This document shows positions 22,441 to 33,874 of a DNA stretch of 64,000 nucleotides, piece by piece. Below the pieces are notes generated by a model. That model ran no database searches. It had not been told where the DNA came from and saw nothing but the letters and a program-made list of their open reading frames with translations. The stretch is from positions 112,036,246 to 112,100,245 of the forward strand of contig CM056742.1 of assembly GCA_029851415.1 (NCBI GenBank), in the 5' to 3' direction. Source of the stretch: Eretmocerus hayati. Taxonomy: Eukaryota; Arthropoda; Insecta; Hymenoptera; Aphelinidae. The position numbers and the translations under genes were made by a program. How positions within the stretch are numbered: position 1 is the first letter of the stretch; the number at the start of each line of letters is the position of its first letter.

Positions 22441-22824
22441 TTATTTAATTTGTATTTAAGTTTGAAAATTCAATAATTTGAATTTAATAAGTTAATTTTT
22501 CTGTTCGTTTCAACGCACTTAGAATTGTTGTTCATTAGCATGGAAGTCTAGACCACTCGCTTGACACTACGCCCACGCGTTGCGGGCATAAGATGCGAGT
22601 GATCTGGTTTTTTAGAAAATCTACAGATCGATCCACCGTATTCTGTGAGACCACATGCATGTCCGGTTGGAATTTCAAATTTTGACCGAGGATTGTTTTT
22701 CACAATTTCGATGTAATTTTTCGATCGAAACAAAGGGGGGTTTCCGTTGTTTCTCGAAATAATCGATATTTCTCGAGTTGTGAGGCATTTCGACGAGAAA
22801 ATTCAGGATTTTGTCAGGAAAAAA

Positions 22825-24527
22825 TGTATCGGCTTGTCTATACGGCCGGACTCGCGTACGCGAACCTTCGCGTACGCGAAAAGAGAGTTCTGGTGGACGA
22901 CGCATGTGACGTCTTCGCCGAAAAAATCCCTAGGAAATCCGTCGCGTACGCGAAAGACCGCGGGCCCTGGGCCCAGCCTTCGCGTACGCGAAAGGGCCCA
23001 TTCTTCGCGTACGGGAAAATTTTCGGAAAGTCGCCTCGCAAAAATCTTCGCGTACGCGAACCGGAAAATTTTTCGCGTACGCGAAGAATGGGCCCTTTCG
23101 CGTACGCGAAAAATTGTCCGGTTCGCGCACGCGAAGACTTTTGCGAGGCGACTTTCCCAAATTTTTCGCGTACGCGAAAGGGCCATGGTTTCGCGTGCGC
23201 GAAGACTTTGCAAGGTGTCGGTCCGAATATGGAGAACAGGCATATTTTCGCGTACGCGAAGAAAGAAGCCTTCGCGTACGCGAAGAATTACTGATCTCGC
23301 ACGCGCGACAAAAGCGTGGAATTGATTCTCGCTTTAATACGAACTACGAGGGCGAAGGGAGCCCATTCTTCGCGAACGCGAAGACTTTGCGAGGTGCGCA
23401 TCCACAAATTCGACGCGCTATCGCACGCCACAGAACTGAAATTTATTGCTGCAAACCCAACCATCCGATGGATTCGATTCGTTCCCATAATCCACGACTG
23501 TGCTGCAAAGAATAAATTCAATCCATCGATGGTTGGGTTTGCAGGAATGAATTTTGGTCCCGTGGCGTGCGATAGCGCGTCGTGGCGTGAAATCGTGGCG
23601 TAGTGCTTTGTCTGTCATCACCCTTAATTAAGAGCTCAAAAAGCACACCAGATGCAATCACATTTCGAGTTCCTCGAATTTTGTGCTATCCATAGTATGC
23701 GGTGGACAGGGAGAGACGAAGGGTTAGGAAAAATGTCAACAAAAACTGCTCACAAGTTGTTCTCCATCTTGGAGCCGAGATTATGAATTCATTTTGACTG
23801 AAAAGGCGAGAGTGAATGACATACAAATTTCGCGCACGCGAAATCGTATCCCCCTCGCGTACGCGAAATTATTTGGGAAGGTGACTCGTTAAGGCTTAGC
23901 GTACGCAAAATTGTGCTCCTTTCGCGTACCTGACAATTGAGTAGCTCGCCTTTCTTGTTCGCGTACGCGAATGTGGTCTACACAGACCTGCTGGTCACTC
24001 GCCCACGCCAAATTAGTTCGTATTGGAGCTCTGCAAAGCCTTCGCGTACGCGAAAATTTTTGGACGCGCACCTCGCAAAGTCTTCGCGTAGGCAAAGAAT
24101 GGGCTCCCTTCGCCCTCGTAGTTCGTATTGAAGCGAGAATCAATTCCAGGCCATTTTCGTTTATGCAAAATCAGGAATTCTTTGCGTACGCGAAAATTTT
24201 CGGAAAGTCGCCCCGCAAAAATCTTCGCGTGCGCGAACCGTAAAATTTTTCGCTCACGCGAAGGGAGCCCATCTTCGCGTACGCAAAAAATTTTTCGGTT
24301 CGCGTACGCGAAGATTTTTGCGAGGCGACTTTCCGAAAATTTTCCCGTACGCGAAGAATGGGCCCTTTCGCGTATGCGAAGGCTGGCCCCAGGGCCCGCG
24401 GTCTTTCGCGTACGCGACGGATTTCCTAGGGATTTTTTCGGCGAAGACGTCACATGCGTCGTCCACCAGAACTCTCTTTTCGCGTACGTGAGTCCGGCCG
24501 TATAGACAAGCCGAAAATGTATATAGT
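22825..24527. repeat. Nested palindrome array built from TTCGCGTACGCGAA
   Basis: About 30 exact or near-exact copies of the 14-bp self-complementary unit TTCGCGTACGCGAA occur here and just beyond. The block is a foldback: 22825-23403 pairs with about 24055-24527 (both contain CCCTAGGAAATCCGTCGCGT or its complement). Within the arms are smaller palindromes that include whole units, for example 23025-23157 centred on GGGCCC at 23090-23095 and about 24190-24340. Apparent proteins with repeated FAYAK, RVRE and SRTR peptides on both strands are translations of the unit in different frames. GC content is far above the surroundings. Confidence 0.9.
23411..23582. repeat. Small foldback inside the palindrome array
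   Basis: CGACGCGCTATCGCACGCCA at the left pairs with the complement at 23563-23582, and GCAAACCCAACCATC pairs with GATGGTTGGGTTTGC. Arms of about 75 bp surround a short loop. Confidence 0.75.
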
Positions 24528-25623
24528 CCGACAGGAATTGATGGATCGGCCTGCAGATTTTTTCTTGTGTGCTTTCTGTGGTTTTGAACGCAATGTCGTA
24601 TGGGTTCGGTGATCTGGCCAATTGTACGCGAACCCGGAAATACATATGGATGACGTATTATTTTTCCGAAAAAGTGACTAAGCCATCGTATTTAGATCGA
24701 AAAAATACTCATAAATCAGAATCTCCAACCCACCATGATTTTTCAGACCAGACTTGAAAGTTTGGGGTGCACCTCCCCTCCTAATGTGTGACTACCAAAC
24801 CATGATCATTTGCGGACGCTACCCAAGTGAATGGTATTCGCGTATTCGCGTACGCAAATACGCAGAATAATGGTCTCGTCCTGAACATTTTACGTGACCA
24901 ATCAACCATGGATATTCGCGTACGCTACTGGGGGTGCAGATTAACGTGCGCGAATGCATGGATAGATACAAGGACATTTGGTGAAGAAAATATGCAATTG
25001 AATGGGAATGTTGATCAAAAATTTGCTGTCACGAAATCAAACTATTATCTTAAAAAACAGCAAAAAATGAGTATCAGTAACCCTTTCGCTGCTCAGTATA
25101 CAGCCCTCTACCCGCCCTCACGACTTTCCACTACTAACGCACAACTTCCACACGTATGTAGAGGCACCCGTATCGGTGTGGAAGTTGTGCTTTTGTGTGC
25201 GTAAGACATTGTTATGACCCCCTGTTCTGTGAGATGACGTTATTACACTCTCCTTCTCGCGGGGCTCCGCGGCAAGATTAAGAGAAGAGAGAGCCAAAAA
25301 ACAGAACGAGAATCACTATATGTGAAGAAATCGCACAAATCACAACACTACGCGCAAATTAAACACATAACCTCCATGGCGAAACAATAATCATTACATA
25401 ATAAACACGTGTTTTTTATGTAATGGTTGGAAGGTGAAACATTACGCATGTGAAGTTGGCACCCGCTTTCAAACATTTCAAATGTAATGATTATGAATCA
25501 TGTTTCTATCAAAAGTTACAAATTCTGACAGCTATTACGAATTTTTACAAATAACTCGTTTAAAAATACAAATTTTTTCCCACATCCCGGTCATGGCATG
25601 TACACACTTAATGAATCAGACTG

Positions 25624-26300
25624 TATATACCATGAATTTATCACAGACATATGTTGCCATATGTAATTACTCTTTTGTCTTCGGACAAATGAAGGACATC
25701 AATCAATCAATCAATCAATCCTAGCTCGAATGTTATCTTTTTCAAATACGAAAGAGTGGAGAAGGTGAGTATTCTCCAAAAAGTGAGTTACACTTTTTAT
25801 GGAAACACGACTATCACCAGGTACCTGAGTCGCTATCAGAACGAATGTCTTATGATTGTATGAAGTTCGAAGAGTCACATAAGATTTTCTCAGATTTTTT
25901 GGAACAATGTTATTTTCTCCACAGGCTCAGGAGTATCGAAAGGTCGAGTCAGTAACATTGAAAATGTGCGAAAACAGAGGATACTCCAACTCTTATCAAG
26001 AGCAATTGTGATAAAAAAATTGATAGAGTGCCATCCCGGAAATTATGGAAACTATCAAAAAAAACATTTTTACTGGCGGAAAAGTCCCGATCTCATTGAA
26101 ATTGTATTGTACACTACAAGTCAAAGGTTTTGTATATTTTCTCACATAAGTGGTAAATGGAACTTCACGGTCGTGCTGCACAACTACCGCATGGCCTCAA
26201 AGTTGATTTTCTTCCCAAAGAATTCAAAATCTTTACCAAAAATTCCATCTTTATCATCATTAAACGAACTGTATAAAAATTCTGTCTCAACCTAACGAGT
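25624..26300. other. LINE-tail-like tetranucleotide repeat and unclassified sequence
   Basis: At 25689-25722 the sequence AAATGAAGGACATCAATCAA runs on into a CAAT repeat, which resembles the 3' ends of some CR1/Jockey-type LINEs. No reverse-transcriptase reading is visible upstream because the inverted-arm element ends at 25623. The rest to 26300 has no recognised gene. Confidence 0.3.
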
Positions 26301-26304
26301 CGTT

Positions 26305-26410
26305 AGTAACGACGTATATTGTTCAAAAAACCATAGTTTAGATGTCCCAAATTCCTCTCATAACCTTCCTCGATAAAATAACTCAAAATATAATGAATTA
26401 TCTTTTTTGA
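26305..26410 (-). repeat. Inverted partial copy of the ~320-bp tandem repeat
   Basis: The complement reads ATTTTGAGTTATTTTATCGA, then GGAATTTGGGACATCTAAAC and GTTTTTTGAACAATAT, the same order of blocks as in the direct units from 26955. Confidence 0.55.
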
Positions 26411-26741
26411 ATATTCATTCTCTCCCGTATCTTCCTCTACGAGTAATTGTAACAAACTTTGAATGGCATAGAAAGATAATCTCCCATGATGAACCATGAT
26501 TGAAATTAAGTTTCTTCCAAAAAATCGAAAATTCCACCAAGAATAAGGAAGGATTACCTTGCTGGTTGGGGTAGTACCCGCTTTTTTGAATGACTATGTT
26601 TCACGTGGCGACACTTTACTAGAATTGAAGCTGAAACCCTGAACTTTTCGTATCTACCAAGAAAAATATGCTGCTGAAAGTAATTAGGAGAATGCTTCCT
26701 CACGGCGTTATATGATAATCATCATAACGAATAAAAAAGTA

Positions 26742-26948
26742 CAGTCAAATTGGGTAACTTTGGTACACGTGAGGTAACTTTGGTACACCCTCAAAAAGCA
26801 TGTCCTGCGTTACAGGAGCAACGAAAAGGATTCCGTAGTATCAGAATTGATGACAGAATTTGATTGGAGTGCTGTAAAATTAACTGAGTCGCTCCCGGAG
26901 TGTTGTGCAAGACTTTTGAAGTTGTACCAAAGTTACTCAATTTGACGG
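26742..26948. mobile_element. Short TA-flanked MITE, 207 bp
   Basis: CAGTCAAATTGGGTAACTTT at the left and AAAGTTACTCAATTTGACGG at the right form imperfect terminal inverted repeats of about 28 bp; TA occurs on both sides (26740-26741, 26949-26950). Size, CAGT start and TA duplication suit a Tc1/mariner or pogo-type MITE. A second internal repeat of the GGTAACTTTGGTACAC motif follows the left end directly. Confidence 0.75.
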
Positions 26949-26954
26949 TATCCT

Positions 26955-27890
26955 ATATTTTGGGTTATTCTTTTGAGGAAGCATTACAGAGAGATTTGGG
27001 TCATCTACAAGCAGGTTTTTCCAACAATATATATATTGTTTGGTGGAGAGAAAATTTCAATACAGTTGGTTTAAAAATGATTAAACTGGAGTTCATGGTG
27101 GAAATTTTCTTTTCCCGAAAAAAACTGTTTTTGAATAGTATTTTACGGATTTTAAGAGAATTTGGTATTAACCAATCGATTCAGAATGGCGCATAAGTAA
27201 GTCCCTAGGTCATTAAAATTGAGATATATGAGTCGTATATAGGATTATACGAGGAAAAAATGAGTATTAGTTCTACTATTTCATGAGTTATTTTTTTTTG
27301 AGGAAGCTCCTCAGAGAGATTCAGGCCATCTAGACTGAGGTGTTTTGAACAATATCCACCGTTTGGTTGAGACGGAATTTCGATCCAGTGGGTTTGAGAA
27401 GGGTTAAAATGAAATTTTTAATGAAAATTTCGATTTCTTCGAAAATTCGAGATCTGTAAAGACTAAATAAAATTTCGGTATGAACCAATCGATAGATAAT
27501 GTAGAAAGAATCATAGTTTAGGTCATTAAAATCGAGATTAATGAGTTATGAAGGAAGGCACGAAGAAAAAATGGATATCAAGAAAGATTTTCGGTCATTT
27601 TTTGAGTCATTTTTTAGAGGAAGCTTTTTAGAGGGATCTGGGCCATCTAGTCTGAGGTTTTTTGGATGATATCTATTGTTTGGGTGAGACGGACTTTGGA
27701 TGCAGTGTGTTTAAAGAGGGTCAAAATGAAATTTTCGGTGAAAATTTTGATTTTTTCAAAAATTTGAGATCTGTAAAGATGGAATAAAATGTCGGCATTA
27801 GCCAATCAATAGATCATGCAGAAAAAATCATAGTTCAAGTTACTCAATTCGTGGTGAGACCGTGTTAGAAAGAGATATTCATGTATGAAA
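26955..27890. repeat. Tandem repeat, three ~320-bp units
   Basis: The landmark GAGGAAGC occurs at 26974, 27300 and 27617. Each unit continues with a GGGCCATCTAG-like block, GGTGAGACGGA, GGTTAAAATGAAATTTT, GAGATCTGTAAAGA and AACCAATCGATAGAT. Units two and three are the most alike. The ORF in the first unit is not conserved in the others, so the repeat is not coding. Confidence 0.8.
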
Positions 27891-27904
27891 AGTCGAAATT
27901 TGAG

Positions 27905-28225
27905 CATTTTTGCTTAAAAAGGCCATGGATCGAATTTGACTGGAAGCCGAAAGCTGCCAAACCACTGGGCCTCAGAAATTGGATCCTGTACAACTTGTAG
28001 AAAGCCTAAAGTTGATGAGGTGAACAGTAAAAGAGAAAGCGTGTCCGGTATAAAACAAGACACACACACACACTCCGGTATAATAAAACGAGTCACACAC
28101 ACACACACACAAACACGGACAAAGGGGTGCAAAGATAAGTCTCTGTCAGATTTGGAAGGCCATTAGGAGGAAAAGTGTTACCTACAATTGATAGATTTTG
28201 GCGAGGGGAAGAAAATGGTCTAAGG
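27905..28225 (+). repeat. Dispersed repeat, copy B, with (AC)n tract
   Basis: Matches copy A on the opposite strand at 22102-22440 over about 300 bp. It contains two CACACA runs (about 28061-28075 and 28093-28110). Confidence 0.65.
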
Positions 28226-28465
28226 CTTTCTTAAATAAAACGGATTTTGTTGAAGAATATTTTGGTTTTATTGAAAAATTTGATCAAATTTCCGTTGAGG
28301 TGAAAACAAAGCTTTCTCTTTAGAGAAAGCAAAAGGAGGTTGTCGATATGAATCCTGAAAAAAAGCACCGGCATCCAACGCGCTAATACACGTGGTCTCG
28401 TGGGAGCGTCACTGTTCACACCTGCTCATTGGGAAATGAATATGCTCAGTCCCATAAAAGTTTAG

Positions 28466-30544
28466 CATATGAGTAATTTCGGAGCATTTCGACCAGAGCC
28501 GTCACCAGAGGAGTCTGGAAAAATCCCAAAAAATTTTTTCCTATTATTACTATGTTTGAGTGGTACAAAAGAACTTTTTTCAGATTCTTTAAGACCCCTG
28601 AATAGGTCCCAAGGCCCATAAAAGATCCATTTTAACCTATTCTCAGAGAATCATAGCTCCGACTGGACCCAATCTTTTCGGACGTACTTAGGCGCATTTT
28701 CTTCGTGAGAACTAGTTCTTCCAAGGAAAGAATTGTCCGCCACCATTTATTGAGTCTGGCGATTTGCAGGAGCTATTTGCTGTGAGCAGATTTTAGCGAT
28801 TTTTGGGTCTCTTTCCAAGTGATCTAGCTACTACTAGACATGTGATATTCGACTTTAATCAGTAGTCATTTTGAAGATCTTGAAAATAACTACAATTTAT
28901 TCACTAGTGGAAGTCGATTATCGTACTTTTTATAGAAGCTATAGCCGGTACAAGTGGAGCAGTTTTGTAAAAATGTCAAACTTTGAGCTCAATTTGCAGA
29001 ACTCGTTTTTTTTATTTTCGACCTTGAAACTATGCAAATATGTTCTTCAACATCAGAACTACCAATATCAACAAGAATCGTGGTGGAGAAATCATCTCCT
29101 GATTTTGGCATACGTTCAAAAATACAGTGTTTTGACTTTTTGCTCATAATGCCAACATAGGTTAGGCTCGCATATGCTTCCATCGGAGTTATTGTGCACC
29201 AATTATCTGCGTGGAATCACTTCTCAAAGTACCCCAAACATGTGTAAGAACTCTTGGAGGCGAGCCTCAAGCTAGAAGCGAGCTGCAGGTTCGAACCATC
29301 AGGTCGAAAATCGGCATTATTTTGTGGCAGGCGAGCGAGGGCTCGATTCTCCGCGTTCCTGCTCTCAAACGAAACGAGTGGCTAGAATAAGAATACAAAC
29401 TTGTTTTCCCGACTCAAAATGACCATCCAAACACGATTCCGGGGCCAATTCTGCCCTGAATCATCGTCATTTTGCAGTAAAAGCGCAAAACCTTTTATTA
29501 CGGAGGTTAACGCCGTTTAAGGATTGGATGATATCCTAGGCACTAATTGACCGCGAACACGTGTTCAGATGGTCATTTTAAGTCTAGAAAACATGTTTGT
29601 ATCCCTATTCCAGCCACTCGTCTTGTTTGTGGGCAGGAAAACGGGGAATCGAGCCCTCGCTCGCCTGCCACAAGACCAAATAATGCCGATTTTCGACCTG
29701 ATGGTTCGAACCTCCAACTCGCTTCTGGCTTAAGGCTCGCCTCCGAAAGTTCTCACTCATATTTAGGGGTACTTTGGGAAGTAATTCCACCCAGACTGGT
29801 GCACAATAACTCAGATGGAACCATATGCGAGTCGTGCCTATAATGACATTTTAAGCGAAAAGCTCAAAAATTGTATTTTTCAACATATGCCAGAAATCAG
29901 GAGACGATTTCTCCACCGAGATTCTCTCTGATGTCGTTAGTTCTGGTGTTGAAGACCATATTTGCATAGTTTTAAGATCGAAAATGGGGAAAACGATTCT
30001 TGCAAATTGAGTTCAAAGTTTGGCATTTTTACAAAGCTGCTCCACTTGTATCGGCTATAGCTCCTATGAAAAGTATGATAATCGACTTTTACCAGTGCTA
30101 TTGTAGGTTTTTTCAAGACCCTTGAAATGACTACTGGTAAAGGTCGATTATCACATGTCTAGTAGGAGCTAGATCACTTGGAAGAAGACCCAGAAGTCAC
30201 TAAAATCTGCTCACAGCAAATAGCTCCTACAAATCGCTAGACTCGATAATCGGCGGCGGACAATTTTCTTCTGAAAGAAACTAGTTCTCACAAAGAAAAT
30301 TCGCTCAAGTACGTCCAAAAAGATTGAGTCTGATCGGAGCTATGATTTTCTGAGAGTTGGCTGGAGAAGGGCCTAAAATGGACCTTCTATGGGCCCTAGG
30401 ACCCATTGGGGATTGAAAAAAATCTGGAAAAAATTTTTCGTACTGTTTAAAAATATATAGTACTTATGAAGAAACATTTTTGGGATTTCATCCAGACCCC
30501 CTGGTAACGGCTCTGACCGAAATGCTCCGAAACGACTCATATGT
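28466..30544. mobile_element. 2.1-kb palindromic foldback element
   Basis: The left half from CATATGAGTAATTTCGGAGC pairs with the right half ending GCTCCGAAACGACTCATATG. The symmetry extends almost to the centre near 29505, giving arms of about 1 kb with a loop under 100 bp. Shared inner landmarks include CGACCTGATGGTTCGAACC on one side and its complement on the other, and GGCAGGCGAGCGAGGGCTCG. There is no transposase, and no clear target duplication. Divergence between arms is visibly higher than in the element at 21.4-25.6 kb, so it is older. Confidence 0.85.
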
Positions 30545-31201
30545 ATGAATGCGGTCTTGACAATCATCTTGCTAGCTGCAGAAATGTGTCTCACCGATCA
30601 AAATCTTGAGCAAATTGATTCCAAAATCGATTCATGAGGCATTTCCGAGTCTATGCCGCGGCACAGTATGCGTCGTCTTCCGTGCAGACGCGGCAGTGCC
30701 TTGCGGCAGTTTGAACGCGTCTGTGGGCATCGCATGTATGTGTAGCGAGCGCGACTCAGTGTGGGTGCGCAGGGTCGTGAGAAAATACTCGGGGGCCCTG
30801 ACTCTTGACGGCCTTTTGTTGGTATGGGCCTATACGCGGGCAATACCTTAAGCATCACAGTTTAATCTGCATACCTATTGAAACAAGTCCTATACTCCAG
30901 TCAAGGCAGAAATAAGTACGGAAAGGATGTATGCAAGGGTGAAAGAAAAATTTCTATCATAAAGTTGATAATGGAAATAGAGAATATGTTGTGTTGAACG
31001 AGGGAAGATATAAAGGATAGCTGTAAAGATTGGGATGATGATTGTGGTATTAATTGAATCAATTCACATTTTTCATTGATAGGACTGGCTACACGCACGT
31101 TTCGCTAAGAGAAAGCATTCTGCTAACCTCTCCAGTAGCGTATTCCTTACGATATGTCAAATGTATCGCGGAATGATTTCATTCTCTGATTCTTATTTCA
31201 G
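30545..31201. other. Interval without a recognised gene; GC-rich segment at 30650-30850
   Basis: Locally GC-rich and CpG-containing sequence at about 30650-30850 stands out, with open frames on both strands but no known domain. The last 40 bases are pyrimidine-rich and end in an acceptor-like TTATTTCAG. Confidence 0.3.
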
Positions 31202-31491
31202 GGCAATCGGAGAAGTGATGATCTTGGACCTGATTTACGGAACGTTGACACAAGGCCACCACCACCACCGCCACCTCCTTCGCCGTTTCACAAAGGGCAA
31301 TCAAAATTTCCACCCAATCTGACTGATTGTAAACCAAACAAGCCAATGGACCCACGGCCTAACTCATCATTTCATCAGAATCAGCAAGAACTTCGACTAA
31401 ATCAAAACTACTCTCGCTCAGAAAATATTAGGATACCAGATTTTCATCCAGGACCTCCAGACTTCGATCTCTTCGACAATCAACTTAGAAC
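31202..31491 (+). CDS. Candidate internal exon of an unknown proline-rich protein
   Basis: No family was recognised. A pyrimidine-rich tract and TTATTTCAG end at 31201; from 31202 one frame stays open for 96 codons to a donor-like AAC|GTATGT at 31491/31492. The peptide has a run of eight prolines (TRPPPPPPPPSPF), then a region rich in N, Q, S, P and D with no transposon motifs. The exon would start in phase 0 and end in phase 2. The frame stays open for 22 more codons beyond the proposed donor, which weakens the case. No neighbouring exon could be found, so the gene is not resolved. Splice-site quality and absence of repeats support a host exon; chance remains possible. Confidence 0.35.
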
Positions 31492-33138
31492 GTATGTACT
31501 AGATCCCTTATTATGTTGGTTGGAGCATATATTTTTATCTCCGGCATAACACCTTAACATGTTACGAGAATCAATTTTCAGTAAAGTAAAACTACCAATT
31601 CCTGGACACCCGACTTGAACAGTCTCACCAATAGGCGTGTGCTAGTGCCGAGAAGTCGTTATCTCCTCTTCGACCGAAATTCATCCGAAAGAGGATCGGG
31701 AAAGGTAGTGATTGCAATAAGTTTGAATGAGGGGAAGGATTGTTTCTTCGAGAAATGAATAAAGATGTATGAGCGTCGCTTTCGCCTAGTACTTGGACAA
31801 TGGTTTCTCATTAGTGCCTATACTTGGACACGGCGCTCCAGTACTTGGCCACTCGTTAGTTTAGAAGTTACACACAGCTAGTTATGAATGTTTTTGTGCC
31901 CACAGCGAGTTTTGAACCAAATTTCGATGTCAAAATGGACAAATTCGGGAATACTCGCTATAACTCACGAAACTTACAAAAATATTGAACACCAATGAAG
32001 GGATGATACTGAGAAAAATTCGACATAAGTCAATGTTGAAGCTTTCATCGAATAATATTAGATTCCAATCCAATTCAGAGTGTTTTCAAGAGAAGTTTGA
32101 AGTGGAACGTAATGACGCGCAGTTCTCAAGATGGAAAAGATGCGATAGTTTCCAAATAAGAATATTCAACAGGAAGTTAGATGCTGGCAAATGGCACAGT
32201 ATTATTGTTTTAGAGAAGTGAATAAAGGAGAAGGAAACTGATTCGTGCGAATACGTAACATATTCAATTATCAACATGTATTAAAAAATACAAATACTCA
32301 TTTCCATAGAGTTGTGATTACGAAAGACATTCCCAACGAGTCACTAGAAAATTGCTGAGCGCAACTTTGACATATTTCGAGAGAATACAAATATGTCAGT
32401 CGTGAATATCCAACACTCACAGGAACTCACATCACGATACTTATTCGTGAATCAATCATAACATAGCACCAGTTAGAGAAAGTAACGTTCAACTATTTGT
32501 CACAAATATTCTCTTCTAGTATCTCAATTCCAATCATTCTGATATCATAACAATCCAGTCACATGTTTTTGAGGTACAACATTACAATATTCAATCTCTT
32601 TCCAGTACAAAAAGAAAGGGAAACGAATCCAGTACAAGAAACAGAGGACTATGCATAGTCAAACTTCTTCTTGCTTGACTTTGATCTTACTCGAGGTTAT
32701 CCATTCCAAGAAACACAAACTTCCTATCAACCTCTCTTCATTCTGATTTCGAACCGTCTGAATTCCCTTCAATCAATCTCCCTTTGCTCTTTCGTGTTTT
32801 CATTTCAGCTATTATCTGATTCGTACTATCAAGTAGACCTCTCTCCCGTTTCTGCAATTGACTTTCCCTTTCTTTGAAAGATTTATCAATAGTTGCCTCT
32901 TTTTCAGCGATTAACTCATTTTTCTCTTATTTTACTTCGTTTTACTGAGTCTCTTCTTCAACTTCAACTCTTCTGTGTTTCAACTTCCTCTCTTCTTTTC
33001 TCTCCCAGCAATTTCCATCATATCAGAATACCCATAGGCCATCAGCCTACATCACCTTGAGGAATAATCTCTTACCTATATTTGGAACAGGCTCAGCTAC
33101 CATGAATATTTCATCAAAATTTTCCCTCGCTCGCAAGA
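31492..33138. other. Interval without a recognised gene; pyrimidine-rich from 32660 to 33010
   Basis: If the exon before it is real, much of this would be intron. A long CT-rich plus-strand segment (about 32660-33010) has no coding signature. Confidence 0.3.
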
Positions 33139-33620
33139 CTAGAAAGGTTTTTTGTTATCACATGTGATATCTCTGAGAGAAATCAGCTTAGGTGTGGTTC
33201 TACTCATTTGCCGCTCATTACTTTCTACATTAAAATAAGACACTTTCTGAGAAACATCTAAGACTCCAAAATCTTTTTCAGAAGTCAGCGAATGACCTGT
33301 CGGTATAGATGAGTCAAGAGAAACTTTTTCGGTTGAACTCAAGTGATCTGCCTGAGCATTCACATAAGTTACAGTTCCATATAAATTTGGTTCTTGCACA
33401 GTAACAGGTTGTAATAAAGCTCCACCGTCGGTAACCTCAACATACCTGTTTGGTCAGCAACGATACTAATACTAACAGTCGAACTCTTGTTATGATGACC
33501 GACTGATAATATACCACAGCTTGTGTGAGCAGACTCACGGACAGCTACATCAACATGACTGGCAACATTCTGGGTACATTTTTGAGCTAGAATATAATCA
33601 TCATTAACATCTTGGGAAGA
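33139..33620 (-). pseudogene. Degenerate unidentified reading frame
   Basis: The minus strand can be read for about 150 codons with one frame change near 33448: an upstream part containing AQKCTQNVASHVDV and SAHTSCGILSVGHHNKSS, and a downstream part from VTDGGALLQPVTVQEPN to the stop at 33139. Composition looks protein-like, but no domain was recognised. A donor-like CAG|GTATGT lies at the frame change, so an intron boundary is an alternative to a frameshift. It may belong to the Helitron remnant nearby or be an old host or transposon gene. Confidence 0.3.
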
Positions 33621-33684
33621 ATTAAATTAATTGAGCGCCTGTCCAATTTTACTCGTCCGGATGCCTCGTATCATAGTGGCGTCG

Positions 33685-33865
33685 CACAGTGGGGCCAGGG
33701 AGTTCTTGGAGAATTCGCCATTTCGTGAATTTGCAACCAATCGACATATGCGCAAACAAAAGACTCTTGGATGAATGAGAATAACCTCCTGCGTCTGCGC
33801 ATACGTCGTTTAGTTGCAGATTCACGTAAAGGCGAATTATTCAAGAACTTCTCGGCCCCACTGTG
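33685..33865. mobile_element. MITE with CACAGTGGGG ends and 5-bp duplication CGTCG
   Basis: CACAGTGGGGCC at the left, GGCCCCACTGTG at the right, flanked by CGTCG on each side (33680-33684 and 33866-33870). Longer subterminal pairing (GAGTTCTTGGAGAATTCGCC against GGCGAATTATTCAAGAACTT) extends the arms to about 55 bp. 181 bp, no coding capacity. Superfamily not assigned. Confidence 0.8.
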
Positions 33866-33874
33866 CGTCGTTGG

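Larger units (their letters stand above)
21443..25623. mobile_element. TA-flanked transposon with ~660-bp inverted arms (Tc1/mariner-type ends)
   Basis: The left end CAGTCTGATTCATTAAGTGT is mirrored at the right end by ACACTTAATGAATCAGACTG; TA precedes 21443 and follows 25623. The arms (21443-22101 and 24963-25623) are almost identical, to the extent that an antisense ORF in the left arm (22074-21862) and a sense ORF in the right arm differ by two residues. No transposase is present. The interior holds a dispersed repeat (22102-22440) and the CGCGTACGCG palindrome array. The high arm identity points to recent activity or arm homogenisation. Confidence 0.85.

Noticed and set aside
22850..24500. 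Regularly spaced short repeats suggestive of a CRISPR array
   Set aside because: The repeat is a 14-bp palindrome with irregular spacing, spacers are themselves repeated and inverted, and the context is a eukaryotic transposon with no cas genes.
22747..24645. Several 130-210 aa ORFs on both strands rich in FAYAK, RVRE and SRTR peptides
   Set aside because: They are translations of the palindrome TTCGCGTACGCGAA in different frames; the same peptides appear on both strands and no start context or domain exists.
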